NCBI GenBank assembly: GCA_023078685.1
Contig: JALGAS010000004.1
Location: forward strand, 1,612,001 to 1,676,000
DNA: 64,000 nt
Direction of reading: 5' to 3'
From: Neopestalotiopsis rosae
Lineage: Eukaryota; Ascomycota; Sordariomycetes; Amphisphaeriales; Sporocadaceae
The notes under the pieces are model-generated. The model saw nothing but the letters and a program-made list of their open reading frames with translations. It had not been told where the DNA came from and did not search any database. Below are positions 23,144-34,973 of the stretch, one piece after another (position 1 is the first letter of the stretch; each line of letters starts with the position of its first letter). Both the position numbers and the translations under genes were made by a program.

Positions 23144-24207
23144 TCAAGGCAACGCAGCCTCCGCCTCGGAGACGCTACCGTTGAGCACGGCAAAGCGGTG
23201 GGCGCGGGCCAGGGAGCCGTAGACGGGGTAGTACTTGTCCAGGAGGGGATAGATCTCGAGGGCGCCGGGGACGTTGCGCCAGTCGCGCATGAGCTCGCAG
23301 ACAATGTCAAAGTAGGAGACGACGTTGACGCCGGCGTCGCGCATGCGGTCGTTGGACGTGTCGCGGATCAGCTCCGTCGTGGTGCCCGAGGCCTCCACGT
23401 TGGCCCAGACGCTGTACCCGGCTTCCTTTAGGGAGAGGGCCAAAAATGCGACGCCTGGAGTTTTGGCGGACGGGGGGACATCAGTCCATTGATTTCAAGT
23501 GTCAAGATTAGAACGGGAATAGTGTAAAAAGTTTCACTTACAGACGTCGGTCGTGATCCCGGCCACTATAATTTGCGACTTGTTAGCCGCGACCACGGCG
23601 TCGCGAAAGTCGGCATTGTCCCAGGCGTTGACCTCGCCCTGGCGCTTAATCAGGGGTGCTTCGGGGTACCACTCGAGGAACTCGCCAGGGAGGGGACCAT
23701 TGGGCCCGGTCTCGGCCGAGGTGGTCATGACGACGGGCAGGTCAAAGACGCGGCCGAGCTCGGCGTGGGCGTACATCTGGGGAGTAGGGAGGAACATGGG
23801 TTAGCATCTTGTTTAACCCTGCTGAATACTATGGATGGCCCTAGTATATGACTGAGCTACAGGGTGGTGGGTGATCATGTCCCTGGACAAAAGGTCGGAC
23901 CTGGGAACAGATCCTTCAAGTAGACGCCTGTTGGAGATGACTGAACTAGATCAAAATACGGCACATCTTGAACTCACATTGCTCTTGTACAGGGTATGGT
24001 CGAAATCGCGGGCGAGTTGGTACAGTCCCTCTTGGAGATCCAGAATGAGAAGAAGCTTGAAGACGAAAAAGTCAGTATAATCCCACCATGAGACCTGGCG
24101 ATGTGATGATGGAGACTTGTTACCGAGTCGTTCTTGTCGAGCCTCTCGTAGGTAAAGGCGCCAGCGACGCTCGTGGCCAGTAGAACCTGGGGAATTGAGA
24201 ACCTCAT
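23144..24207 (-). CDS. YcaC-like isochorismatase-family hydrolase with signal peptide
   Basis: Cysteine hydrolase of the isochorismatase superfamily, closest in pattern to YcaC-like enzymes. Four exons: 24124-24207, 23978-24055, 23542-23776 and 23144-23454, giving 235 residues; all four junctions keep phase. The catalytic Asp is in LLLILDLQEG at the start of exon 2. The nucleophilic Cys is in ITTDVCVAF and is created by the last splice. The conserved blocks TTSAETGPNGPLPGEF and GEVNAWDNADF are YcaC-type. Unusually, exon 1 encodes a hydrophobic leader (FSIPQVLLATSVAGAFT) that looks like a secretion signal; bacterial YcaC lacks one. The first acceptor is AAG. Substrate is unknown; related secreted isochorismatases of plant pathogens act on host salicylate precursors, but nothing here shows that activity. 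Confidence 0.87.
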
Positions 24208-25151
24208 CTTGGTTGATTTCTTTCGTCGAAGTTGACTTTGGGGCTGAGTGTAATTCCCTTGTATCCTGTTTGACTTATGCTGAAAAGACTTATCAATGTA
24301 GATTGGATATCGGCCTGATACTTATAGTTCATTAAAGTCTATTAACAGTTCCAATTACATAGAACCCGTCGAGTTTGTAACCAATATGATTTCTACAAGC
24401 GAATATACCTATTCACAGAATGGTGGCTTCTCGAATGCTACAAGGCTCGGAATCCGAGCCTAACCATCGCCTCCATATTGCAGGGCCAAGGATGTTTGTG
24501 ATGCTATTCAAATTTTCAAGTCAGCATTATTCACGATGCCTGTACACTATAGCAGCTCGTATGCGAGATTGATGCATATAGAACTGCCCGCCAGCGGCAC
24601 AGCCTGTATACAAAGCAGGGTTGAGGTGAGACCTGCGGATGCTTCTCGGCTAACATGATTGGTCGGCCATATATCCGTACTTCCGTCAGCGTCATGGTGC
24701 AGAGCAAAGCGAGCCGCCAAGAGGTGGGCGATTAGCTAAGAGCCACCCTGCCATTGATGCAGGAGTAGTAAGCAATGTATAAATCCGGGGGAGTCTCCGT
24801 TGTAGCAGATAACTCTGTCGGCATTGGGCGGCTTGGCGGGTCACACCAGACTGCTTTCAAAGGGACTTCAAATGCTTTGCTAAGGATGACATTCAGCGGA
24901 GTTCCGTGTAACCCCAGTGCCAAGCTTTCTGCTCTTCCTTCATAGCACCCCCTGCGTATAATCCGCACGTACGCTCGTCTATCTGTATGCAATCTACACA
25001 TGCATGCTTAAATTGTATTACATCTGCCATAATCACAAGTCGAGTGCATTTCAGATGCACACGTCGGGCTTGATTTGAGAGCCATTACCAACGGCTGACT
25101 GGCTTTCGACGAAAAACAACAAGACGCGATCCAATCATCTATCTATTCCAA
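24208..25151. other. intergenic region
   Basis: Promoter of the YcaC-like gene and 3' flank of the PIF1-like helicase gene; both are on the minus strand. No protein-like frame and no structured RNA that I can see. Confidence 0.55.
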
Positions 25152-27801
25152 TCACGGGGTATCATCAGACATCAAGGCATTCAACGCTCCGAACTTTTCC
25201 CTGAGGAATCTCTGCACCTCACGATTTCCTCCAAGACCTTCGGTGAGCGCAGTCGCGTCGCCATTGATCTTGAGCCCCTTCAGCCCAGTAGCTCTCGAGA
25301 GCGCGACATAAATCTGGCCTTCCTCAAACGTCTTGGACAAATCCACAATGACTCGGTCCATGGTCAAACTCTGACTCTTGTGAATGGTCATGGCCCAAGC
25401 AGGCGCCAGTGGTATTTGCGTGCGAGCGAGCAAACTGTGCGGCTGATCATCACCCAATTCGCTGATTGAGCACTCGGCATATATCATGCGCTTTTCTCCA
25501 TTGTGGAATCTGACGACGGGCCATTGCTTAAATTTGGCTCCCCTGCTCTCGATGAAAGCTTTCATTGCCTTCTCTTTCATGGAAGCATGATCACCAAGGA
25601 TTTTCATGCTAGGGTCATCCTTCTTGCCAATCATGGCTTTGGGCATTTTATTGGGATGGTAGGCTTCAAAGCCAGAAATGATGCCCTGGCTGCCATTGCA
25701 CAAGCCCGCGCCGAGGTCGAGATTCGTAAGGAGAACAACCAACATCCCTCTTTTCAGCTCGACAATATCCGAGAATCGGTGATCATTGAGAGCCTTGAGT
25801 GGTTTGCATTCGTCCGTTCCAGGAGGTCCCCGATTCATGTTGAGATCTCCTTTTGATCTGAGATTGCCATGTTTCGGGTTCCAATTGAACGTATCGTACG
25901 CCCAGTATGAATAGTTTACGCCCGTGAGCTTGTTGAATTTCTGTTCATTGAGCTGTCTCGCCTGCTCCCTTGTAGCAAACAAGCTTGTGCCATTATGGAC
26001 CTGGCAAGGATGGTCCATCAGCCTGTTCAGCTCAACCGAGGACAGCGGATCTCCAATGCGGCACTTCTGCAGCATCCGTATAAATTCTTGGTCGTTTTGC
26101 CGGTGAATCTGCTTCAGGTTGATGTGCACAAAATTACATTCTTGCCAGGCCTTGCTCGAGAATGCCCACTTGTGCTCGTCAAGGAACTCCTCGCGATGCT
26201 GGGGGCAAGTATACGTCTTGCGGCCATATGCTTCTTTCTGCAGCATTTCCTTACCGCAGAGCATGCAGTGCTCAAATGGCTTCACAGGCGGGAGCTGGCA
26301 AAAGTCACCAGTGACAATTACCTGCACTCCACCGAAGGCAGGTTGTTGGTCAAGGTGTGGCTTGAGCCGGGCCGCTTGCATCAGCCGGTTGAGTCGCTCG
26401 AAAACATGGTTCTCAACCATACTAATTTCGTCAAAGACGAGCACATCTGTCTTCTTCACTAACCTGTCATAGACAAACTTTCCGTGCACTGCCTCTTCTA
26501 GCTTTTCCATTGGTTTCTTCATAGAAGCTGGATTCCAGCCCGCAAACGTCCAGAATGTCTGCCCATTGACTTGCAAGGCAGCTCGTCCTGTAGGCGCAAC
26601 AATGCGCACCTTTTTGCCCAATGCTGTGAGCTTTTTGGTGAAGGCTTTCAGCACTGTGCTTTTACCGCATCCAGCTGAACCTATTAGATACAGAAGAGTC
26701 AGTAACAGCTTCTTTGAGCACATCTCTGGCCACCATGGCTGCAAATCTTGGATGAGGGGCCCTCATCGCGAATGGCGGAGTCCCATCCGTTTCTCGCAGA
26801 CACCTCGGCTGGGTAGAATGTCTCGGCTTACCCGTGTAGAATACATTGCGACCACTGCAGATCAAATCAACAAGCTCTGCCTGTTCTGGGCACAATGGCG
26901 GGTCATCTGATACCGGCCCAGTTGGCCGTGCCGGAGGAGGGGTAGGCTTTGCTTGTTGATATGCTTCGGCTGGATGAGGGTACTCAGACTTGATCAATGG
27001 CTGATTTGATAACCCACGGTCTGACTCGCCTGACGACTCTGGGTAGGCACCAGGCATGGACAGAGGCCTCTCCATCAATGGCGGATGTGGTACGGCGCTG
27101 TTCGGCTCCTGCTTGATAGCAGAGGTCGCCAAGTAGTTCGGAGCTGCCATACCGGCAGCTACCGCCGTGGGTAAGCCGTCGTTATGCTCATGCTTTATCC
27201 TGGCCCTCTTCATGAAGGCGTCCAGTTCCAAATGTTCCTGGCTAGGTTGTGGCAGGTAATTGACGGCTGGATCTGCTGCATCGTGACCATCTGTGAACCG
27301 CTTCCGTTTATGGCGCTGACCCTGGGAGTCTACCGGATCGCCAGGGACCTGTGATGCTGAGACTTGACTCCCATTGGGCCATTGTTGCTGTGGTAGCTGA
27401 GGATATGCGACAGTCTGACCGTGGTGATAATATCCGTTGAATGGGGCAGAACCGCTGCCATACTGGTGGTGATAGCCTACCAGTGGAGCAGACGTGGTGC
27501 TCTCAGGTTGCTGGTATTGATATGTGGCCCATTGACCTAAGTCAAAGGAGTGATGAGCCTGAGATGTTGATATCTGGCTAGATCCAAAGTACTGAGCTTG
27601 ACTCGTTGCTACGGCCGGGCTTGGCTGAGGATGATGCTGCTGCTGTGCCGGTTGGGGATATTGGGGATATCCGGGCCACTGCACATTGCCATTGGGATAC
27701 TGCCCGTTGGATTCCGCTGCTTGTGATACTTTAGCAGAATGACTCTGGACTGAGACAACACCACATCTTGTCTTACCAGGGTTTTTGGGTGGATCTGACA
27801 T
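25152..27801 (-). CDS. PIF1-like ATP-dependent DNA helicase
   Basis: Superfamily 1B 5'-3' helicase of the PIF1/RRM3 type, acting on replication barriers, G-quadruplexes, telomeres or mitochondrial DNA. Two exons: 26832-27801 and 25152-26680, giving 832 residues. The ATG at 27801 (MSDPPKNPG) is the first in frame. Residues 1-300 are Gln/Pro/Ser/Tyr-rich and probably disordered. The Walker A motif GSAGCGKST starts at residue 324 and is completed across the intron. The Walker B/DEAD-like box FDEISMV is at about 406-412. A Cys-rich insert (CMLCGKEM...TYTCPQH) may bind zinc. The C-terminal motif AMTIHKSQSLTMDRV is followed by YVALSRAT, the family end signature. Fungi often carry several such paralogues; which one this is cannot be told. 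Confidence 0.92.
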
Positions 27802-28210
27802 TGTCCAAAGTTCCCATCCTCTGCCGCCGTTACCTCTCAAAAATTCCTACTACAGTATGTTGGAACTTTGCACAACGTGGTCTCGTTAATTGATAAGCTT
27901 CCAGGGATACGCGGTTGTGGGGATCCAACCATTCAAGGGACCGTGACACGCGACTTTAGCGTACCTTGTTAGCGGCAGTGTCCCCTGTAACCTCCCCGCT
28001 AGCCTACTCGCACTGGACTGTGGAGTATTATGCGCTATGAATCTGAACTTGGGCATGTTCGGTGGCAGTAGACTGGATTAGCTGGAAATTGTATGAAAGC
28101 TTCAAGGGCTCGAGTATTTCTTGATTGGAATAACCTGTTTTGACTACAGAACTTTATATACCAGGATCATCAAAACATTTATCTCCTAGTCATATGCATT
28201 CTTGTCTCTT
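27802..28210. other. intergenic region
   Basis: Promoter side of the helicase gene and 3' side of the acyl-CoA synthetase gene, both minus strand. No gene is seen. Confidence 0.55.
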
Positions 28211-30387
28211 TTACAGTTTTGCCATAAGCGTACTCGTCGTTTGTGTCTCGGCGTACATTTCCTTGATCAGGTGATCAAATTTCTTTGCCGTTTGTGGGCG
28301 CTTCAACTTCAATCTGTTTCAACATACTTTGTTAGCACTCTCAAAGTTACAACTTCCAAAGCAAAGCAGACCACTTACGTTGGTGTGAGCAGTTCGTTTT
28401 CGACCGAGAAAGGCTCTACCATCAAGCGAACTGCTCGAGGTATCTCGTAACTGTTGAGCTTGGCTTTCTTTCCAACCATGGCCAGCTCCTTCACCACGGC
28501 GGATCGTACTTCGGGTTCTTGCAGTACAGCCTCAAGTCGGCCAATGTCATCTGGTTGGCACTGCCTCCCCAGGGTCTTTTGGAGGAAGTCGCAAAACATG
28601 TCAGGCTGGACGCCAAATATAGCGACCAAGTGGGCTTCGGTCGAGTCGCCATGCACGTAACCCTGAGCGAGCCAGGGACACTGCGCGAGAATCAGATTCT
28701 CGATGTGCTCGGGCGATATATACTCGCCCTGCGCCAGTTTGAGGAGGTTCTTTCGGCGGTCAATAACGCTGAAGCGGCCCAGCTCGTCAATGGCGCAGAT
28801 ATCGCCCGTCTTGAACCATCCGTCTTCTGTAAAGGCCTTGCTCGTCTCTTCAGGGTCCTTGAAGTACTCGGCAAAGACGTTGGGCCCCCTGATGAGCAGC
28901 TCACCGCGCGGACAAGGTCGATCGCTGGAGAGGTACCCCATGTCAGGCAGATCCAAGAGGCACAGCTCAACGCAGGCGGCCGGCGGGCCGCAGTTTTGCA
29001 CGCTCATGTCGCCGGCAATCTGAGCGAGGCAGACTGCAAACATTTCAGTCGACGCGTACCCTTGAAGAATCTGAGTGCCCAAGACAAGACGTAAGAACTG
29101 ATGTAATCCGCCGTCTATAGGCGCCGACCCGGACATGATGTGAACCGTACGGTCCAATCCGAGAGCCGCAGCAATCTTTCGACCCCATATCCGGTCGTAC
29201 ACCATGTGTTTATTGGTTGCTTTGGCTGGATCCGGATTCTCGATATTCGCCATCTTAGTCTGGATAATGTGTCGAGATAGTGCACCCTTGACTCCCGGCT
29301 GCTCAATGGTGGCAGCTTTGATTGAGCTGCCTATGCGATTAAGCAGGCGAGGCACGCTCGTGAATAGCGTCGGCCGAAGCAGTTTCAGGTCGTCTATCAG
29401 CTCCAGGGGATTGCCGTGAAAATATCCTATCGAGCCGCCGCCATACATGGTAGAAATTTCGACAAATCGCCCATAAATGTGCGCCAAGGGCAGATACGAG
29501 CATATGATATCGCCCGGTTTCAATGGATATATGCTGAGACACGTGAATGTGGCAGCGACGGCGTTGGAGTGTCGGATCAGCACGCCCTTGGGATTGCTCG
29601 TGGTCCCGGACGTGTAGTTGACGGTAATGATATCATCGAGTCCCGGTCTGTTGAGAGATCGTGAAGATGCTTCGCCAGCCTTTTCCACGTCTCGAAAGTC
29701 GTGCACCTCCAGCCCCTTTTCTGCGGCCAGGCTATTCAGAAGTTCTTTTCTCGAAGTTCCAGGAGCCTCTGTCTCATCCGTCAAGGGGTCGAGCGAGACG
29801 ATGAGCTTGAGCGATGGGCAGCGAGGAGCCACTAGCATCAGTGCGGGAATATGCTCCAGCGAGGCGCAAACGACAGACATTTCGGCATGATTGATCAGGT
29901 ACTCGGTCGCGGTCGGGCCGAGTGTTTCGTAAAGCGAGATACTGTACAGCGATTGTGACATGGAGCCGAGATCGACAAACTGCCACTCGGGCCGGTTTGC
30001 GCACCACAGACCGACTGGTCTCTGGCGGCCTCCCAGTCCACGAGCCTCTAGCAACTCCACGAGCCCCTTGCCAAAGTTTGTGCTCCTTTCTAAGACTCTT
30101 TCATAGGTGTACCAGACATATGAACCAAAAGATTTGGTTGAACCATTGTATGGGCGGTAGCCGAGGCACCGTGCGTTGGGCTGGCTTTTGGCGGTCTGCT
30201 CAAAGAATTCGAAAGCAGAAGACACATTGGGATCAAAGTAGTCTGGCAGACTACTACCTTCCCGTCTCCAATGTCGGTACACTGCGGATCTACCGGGAAG
30301 CTTCGAATCTGGCACTGCAACACCTTGCCGCGAACCCGGTGGAGGAGGTCGAGCCCAGTCTCGTGCCTTGTCTTTGTAGGATTCCAT
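28211..30387 (-). CDS. long-chain fatty acid-CoA ligase, peroxisomal type
   Basis: AMP-forming acyl-CoA synthetase that activates fatty acids with ATP and CoA. Two exons: 28379-30387 and 28211-28313, giving 703 residues, the usual length. The ATG at 30387 starts MESYKDKARDWARPPPPG. The AMP-binding signature YTSGTTSNPKG is at 258-268. GWFKTGDICAIDELGRFSVIDRRKN carries the adenylate-contact and hinge motifs. The 65-base last intron (GTAAGT...AAACAG) is easily missed; splicing it adds the family C-terminus with KKFDHLIKEMY and ends in AKL, a canonical PTS1 peroxisome signal. A role in peroxisomal beta-oxidation is therefore likely. Ending at the unspliced stop (28375) would lose the signal. Confidence 0.93.
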
Positions 30388-31236
30388 GTCGTATGCGATC
30401 AAGGTGCAGGATCTGGAGAAACATTGAGAGAGAAAATTTCTCCCTCATACTAGAGATCAGTGAAATACAGCGAGCGTGATTAATAAATGTTGGGGGAAAC
30501 CCCCTCCGAACCCGAGGTTCTGGATCTCTCCAGACGTGGGATCTATTAGCGCGTTATGTAGAACAGGGCATATACGTAGGGAACTAACTCTGATGCAGGG
30601 AACTTCTAATGTAGGTACTAGGTAGAGTACGTATACCCTGCAGCACACAAGGCAAGATATGATCCTTGGTTATTTCTCCATTGGGACTCGCTTCGCGTCC
30701 CAACCATACAGCATAACGCATAAGGCCCACCCATTGCAGGCGAGGAGGTAGCAGTGGTTGTTGGCAATCAATCCTTGGCGCGGCCGCCCTTACTTTGCAG
30801 ATATCCGATGATTTGTCTAGGTTTTAATCCTCTTGCTGTTGGGGAATGTCATGGCCAGGATACTGAATAATTTTCTCTGTAAGAGAGAGACCAGAGTCAC
30901 ATGACCGTCGAGATGGCAAGCTGAATGATACATCAAAATGGGAATACTATCCCATTCAAGTACATGGGCAGATGTGGGGCCATTGCTAACCTCAGTGTTA
31001 TCCTTGGTTGGTCGTTCATGGTCTCGACGATTTTATGTTCATGCGGCCAATCCAATATTTATCTATCATGAATCAAGACTGTTCTTCACCTCGTCAATAT
31101 ACAAGATCGAAGTTAGTAAATCCAAGGTATTTACGGTAGAGTCCAGACTAGGTACAGCCCCCATTGCCATCATAACAACGCGCCAATAATATTTGGACCC
31201 AGCCCATAAAAAAACGTTCCATAATTGATTACTCTT
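30388..31236. other. intergenic region
   Basis: Upstream flank of the acyl-CoA synthetase gene and 3' flank of the pseudokinase-like gene. It includes short GGTA/CTAG-rich runs near 30612-30640. No gene is seen. Confidence 0.55.
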
Positions 31237-32973
31237 TCATAGAAAGTCCTCATCTGGAAAGTCCTCTTCATATTCATCAGATTCCTCATGGTCTGGAAGA
31301 TCCCTAGCTTCACTTGGATCTAATATCTTTTCCTTGACCAGTCTTCTAATCGTCTCGTCTGCCTCGGAGTCGTCGGTAATGCCCAGGTTGGTAGCATAAT
31401 ATTCCTGGTCTCGGGTTCTGATGGCTTCCGTGGCCGTGTTCATCCAACGCATGAGTCTTTGTCTCGGCTCTTTACTTTCTTCGGGTCTAGAAACTATGAT
31501 ATTTCTCAAGTCCAGGTCAACCCTTGGGTCCTTTTCTGGCTCACGTCTGCGAAGTAACGCGAGTTCTTCCAGAAGCTGCTGCATAGTGAGCTTCATATAG
31601 TTTGACCGTCCTTTCATGGGCACGGAATACTTACCTCTCTAGCGTATTCGAGTAGGGTCTTTATTTGGCTATGATCGCGTTGGTACCTGAGTAAAAGAAA
31701 ATTATGAGCCAGGGATTTTCTTATTGTCCATATGTACAGAGATCTGAGAATTCCATACTCAGTGGTATCCAGGTTGACAGTAGCCCTATCACAGTCAATT
31801 AAGCATAAGGGTGGCGAGAGGAAATGCTCCTTGTGTCCCGTCTCATCGGCAGTAAACTCATCAAATGCCCCTGAAACGATGAGTAATCAAGGCAAACAGC
31901 TTAACACAGAGTTGCTTAGATTGCTTACAGTTGCCAAAGTTGGGTACATCAGGTCCCCAATCTAATGAAACTTTTGCATCATCCAGCTGGGGTTCCTCCA
32001 TTTTACCAGCCTCAAGGCTTTCTGGCCACACGATGGCGCAAATCCCGCGGAGCCCTAAGATCATATCGGTCAGTCACGATTCACAAAGCGACTGTCGTAC
32101 TCTTCTTTGACCAATAGGGAGGACACTTCTGTATCTCACCACCCTGAGCGGCGTGAAGCCATGTACTTACAACATAAAAAGAATCTCCACATGAGACGGT
32201 TGGGGACTGGCTTGCGTGTCCCATCCGAGAGCAAAGCCGACCGGAATTTTGCTACATCGCCATTGGGAAGCCAGTTCACTATGAAAACATATGTTAGTTA
32301 TTGCCTTTACCTCAAGTGGCTGAATCTGCTGGAGATAGCCCCATCGACTACTTGATGGGACAATAAAATCTACCAGCATCATATCGAGCAATGTACGCTC
32401 ATGAAGCAGCCCCGGTGCAGGCAGGAAAAGATCACAATATGCTTACTATATGCAACCACACAGATATCCGAAGTCAAATTACGATCAGATTTCGCAGGGT
32501 CGGGGTCAATGTATACCCACTTGGCGGTATGTGTGGAATTCGTGAGAGTCTAGATAGAGATGAGCCCCCGAGGGAAACGTGATACAATTTGATAGATAGA
32601 AACGTGAACGCTGTCTTACCTGAAGCACCTTGTCCGACTGGGGCTTGTTCTTTAAGAAATCGGCAGGCTTTTCAAACAGAGGCAGTTTCGCATCGTTGAA
32701 TGGGTCCGTCACTTCCGGCTTGTGTTCCTTCATCCACTCCAACCACTCAGCGTCTCGAAGAAATCCAGAAACCTTCACTACGATGCGCACGGGTTCTGTC
32801 CCGCTGGGAAGTTTGCGCTGCATGAGATAAGCCGTTCCGTCGCAGCCTTCGCCAATGCACCTAACGAATTCGTAGTTACTAATTCGGTCGAATGCTTCTT
32901 TCAAGAGCGTCTCTTCATCTTTCTGCTCTGGTTCCTCTGATGGTATGTTCGATGTATTGCTGTGAGCCGCCAT
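31237..32973 (-). CDS. kinase-fold protein with degenerate catalytic motifs
   Basis: Seven exons: 32620-32973, 32447-32549, 32171-32278, 31929-32054, 31759-31870, 31635-31686 and 31237-31578. Phases agree throughout and give 398 residues. The N-lobe is kinase-like: glycine loop GEGCDG (41-46) and Lys67 in RIVVKVS. A hinge-like segment VVAYMNWLPNGDVAKF follows at about 150-165. The helix ending WRFFLCWLRGICAIVWPES fits the helix before the catalytic loop. No HRD is found where expected, and the DFG position reads LIDCD (256-258), so it may be catalytically dead or highly divergent. The C-terminus is acidic (ESDEYEEDFPDEDFL). Such kinase-like families are expanded in Sordariomycetes; their function is unknown. 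Intron 2 (168 bases) is the least certain junction. Confidence 0.75.
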
Positions 32974-33754
32974 GATTTATGATTCGCTTTTCTTCTCTTC
33001 TATCGCGGTTGCCACTAAAACCACTGAAAAGAAATGTTCTTCAGGTTCTATCTTGAAGAACGTCCAAGCCCAATTGAGATGAACTTTCATTGTCTGAAGA
33101 AAAGACAAGGAGGTCTACATTTCCGGACTCAGTTTTTCAAAGACAAGGAAATCGTCACTCGGATCTAAGCATCCACCGCCAAGAATCGTCTGCTCTAATT
33201 CAGTGTTCAATGGCTTTGTTCTTTTTTATGTAACCGCTAGGAATCAAGAGCTAGACATTCTTGTTGACGCCCTCCAATACACATTGCCCAGCCCTGCTGC
33301 CAGGCTTATGATAAGATAGTATGTCCTCAGCTTGAAGGCCGCTCAGCCTTCATTTTCTTGAAGGCTATAATTTGATCGTTAACAGTCTGTTCGTCCTTTC
33401 AGTAGATCATGCCCTTATTCCGCCAGACACTGCCCCTAAGGGTGCTCGCTACCGCAATCAGTCCCAGTACGCATTGATGCCGTTCATAACTAGGGAACAG
33501 CATTGGCTACTAAGGGTGACGACGCTACCAATTACGGCACAGCTGTGGAAGAGGATCGCCGACCTAGTTGAATCCTACGAGCAGGCGTCTTGGCACTGTG
33601 CACGGGCTGACGACAGTCAGGAAGGAATAGCTTTTATGTCTCACAAGGAATCTTGGTGGACGTCATCTTCAGCTCTCTTTCCTCAATTCACTCTCCTCTC
33701 TCCAGCGCCTTGAGCGACGCCATATCACACAAGAAGCCCCACGACATACTCACA
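32974..33754. other. divergent intergenic region
   Basis: A 781-base region between the pseudokinase-like gene (-) and the small cell-surface gene (+). C/T-rich sequence at about 33660-33715 sits just before the latter's ATG, as is common before fungal transcription starts. No gene is seen. Confidence 0.55.
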
Positions 33755-34249
33755 ATGCCGTTGGAATCACCGCGCAAGACCCTGCTCCTGTTGCTACTGC
33801 CAGCAACGGTTCTGGCCCAGAACTTTGAGTTCACAGCGCCCAGCAAGGACGCCACCGTCGACCTGTCGCAGACGGTCGAGATCACATGGGACGCGGGGCA
33901 GGACGCCTCCTACACCAACCTGAACCTGTCCTGGCACGGACAGACGGCCGACGGCACGGGGTTCGGCTACGACCTGGCCGAGAACCTCACCACGGCCGAC
34001 GGGCGCTACGTCTGGGATCCCACCGACACGACGCGGGCGCTCAATGCCACGGGACTCGCCCTCGATGCCGGTCAGAGCGAGTTCTACTTTGAGGCCAAGC
34101 TTTACATGAGCGGTCCGAGTCAAACCGTCGGTGTCGAGGGCGACAAGTTCAAGGTCACTGGCTATACGAATATGAAGAGCCCTGCCGCCAGAACCCGGCC
34201 CATGGTCGGTTGGGCGCTGGTAGTCGGACTGCTGTGTTTGGGCTTGTGA
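33755..34249 (+). CDS. small secreted Kre9/Knh1-like cell-surface protein
   Basis: A 164-residue protein; the ATG at 33755 (ACAATGCCG) gives a classic signal peptide (KTLLLLLLPATVLAQ). The mature part begins FEFTAPSKDATVDLSQTVEITWD, the pattern of the Ig-like Kre9/Knh1 N-terminal domain of fungal wall proteins. Three N-glycosylation sequons are present (NLS, NLT, NAT). The C-terminus ends in a hydrophobic run (MVGWALVVGLLCLGL) after a short Ser/Ala/Arg/Pro linker, which fits a GPI-anchor signal or a single membrane anchor. The likely place is the plasma membrane or cell wall. In-frame non-ATG codons further upstream (33653) would bury the signal peptide and are not used. Confidence 0.8.
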   Translation: MPLESPRKTLLLLLLPATVLAQNFEFTAPSKDATVDLSQTVEITWDAGQDASYTNLNLSWHGQTADGTGFGYDLAENLTTADGRYVWDPTDTTRALNATGLALDAGQSEFYFEAKLYMSGPSQTVGVEGDKFKVTGYTNMKSPAARTRPMVGWALVVGLLCLGL

Positions 34250-34973
34250 GTCTTCTAGCGTTCCGGGCGGTGGAGCTGAGGTGAAGCGGGATCATTGTAG
34301 CGTCATTGCCGATCTTGATGTAGAAGCCAGCGTTGGTGGACGCCTGCTCTTTACTTCCGCGTGCCTGAATTTGGCGACCTCATGGGGCAAAAGCAATGAA
34401 AGCTGCATGGGCTCACAGCTATAATGATTGTGCTTCCGAGATCTTACAGCACGGCAGGCGATGATAGGACTATGAGACCACTGTTTGTCATAACAGTCGA
34501 TCATGTCCAGTGTACGAGCTCATGTGGTATACCAAGGATCGCTGGATTAGGGAAAAGAAATAATTCCCAACTAGCAGTGCGAAATTCGCTTATACGAACG
34601 CTATAGCTTGCGGGCTAGGGGAGCTAGCATACCATACGACTATACATTAAAAATAAAAACAAAAATAACTTCTATTCACGTAAATTCGTGATAAACTTCT
34701 TATTCAAGTATCTAAACAGCCATCAGCATTATACCAAGCACATTATCGTGAGTTTTAAAAATTGAATTCAACCCTGGATTCAATGTTTATAGCCGGGGTG
34801 GCGATGGTGGGGTCCCGCAGATCTGGGGTTGCTTGATTTTAGGGGGGTTTGCCGCCACCCAAGTCTTCTGCCATCGGCCCAGAACATCAAATTCAATTCT
34901 AGCATCTCGCACCATTTGGACCACAACCTAGCATAACATCACTCGATCGTGAACTCGAGACTCGACTGCCACC
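34250..34973. other. intergenic region with AT-rich patch
   Basis: Contains an AT-rich patch at about 34620-34770 (runs such as TAAAAATAAAAACAAAAATAA), more AT-rich than the rest of the area. It may be a decayed element but is too short to classify. No gene is seen. Confidence 0.5.

Noticed and set aside
27802..27840. Longer N-terminus for the PIF1-like helicase
   Set aside because: The extension starts at TTG, not ATG. The first in-frame ATG is at 27801.
30388..30402. Longer N-terminus for the acyl-CoA synthetase
   Set aside because: It starts at TTG. The ATG at 30387 fits the family start.
34620..34770. AT-rich patch as a mutated (RIP-affected) transposon
   Set aside because: Only about 150 bases, with no terminal repeats or residual coding. 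It cannot be told from ordinary AT-rich intergenic DNA.
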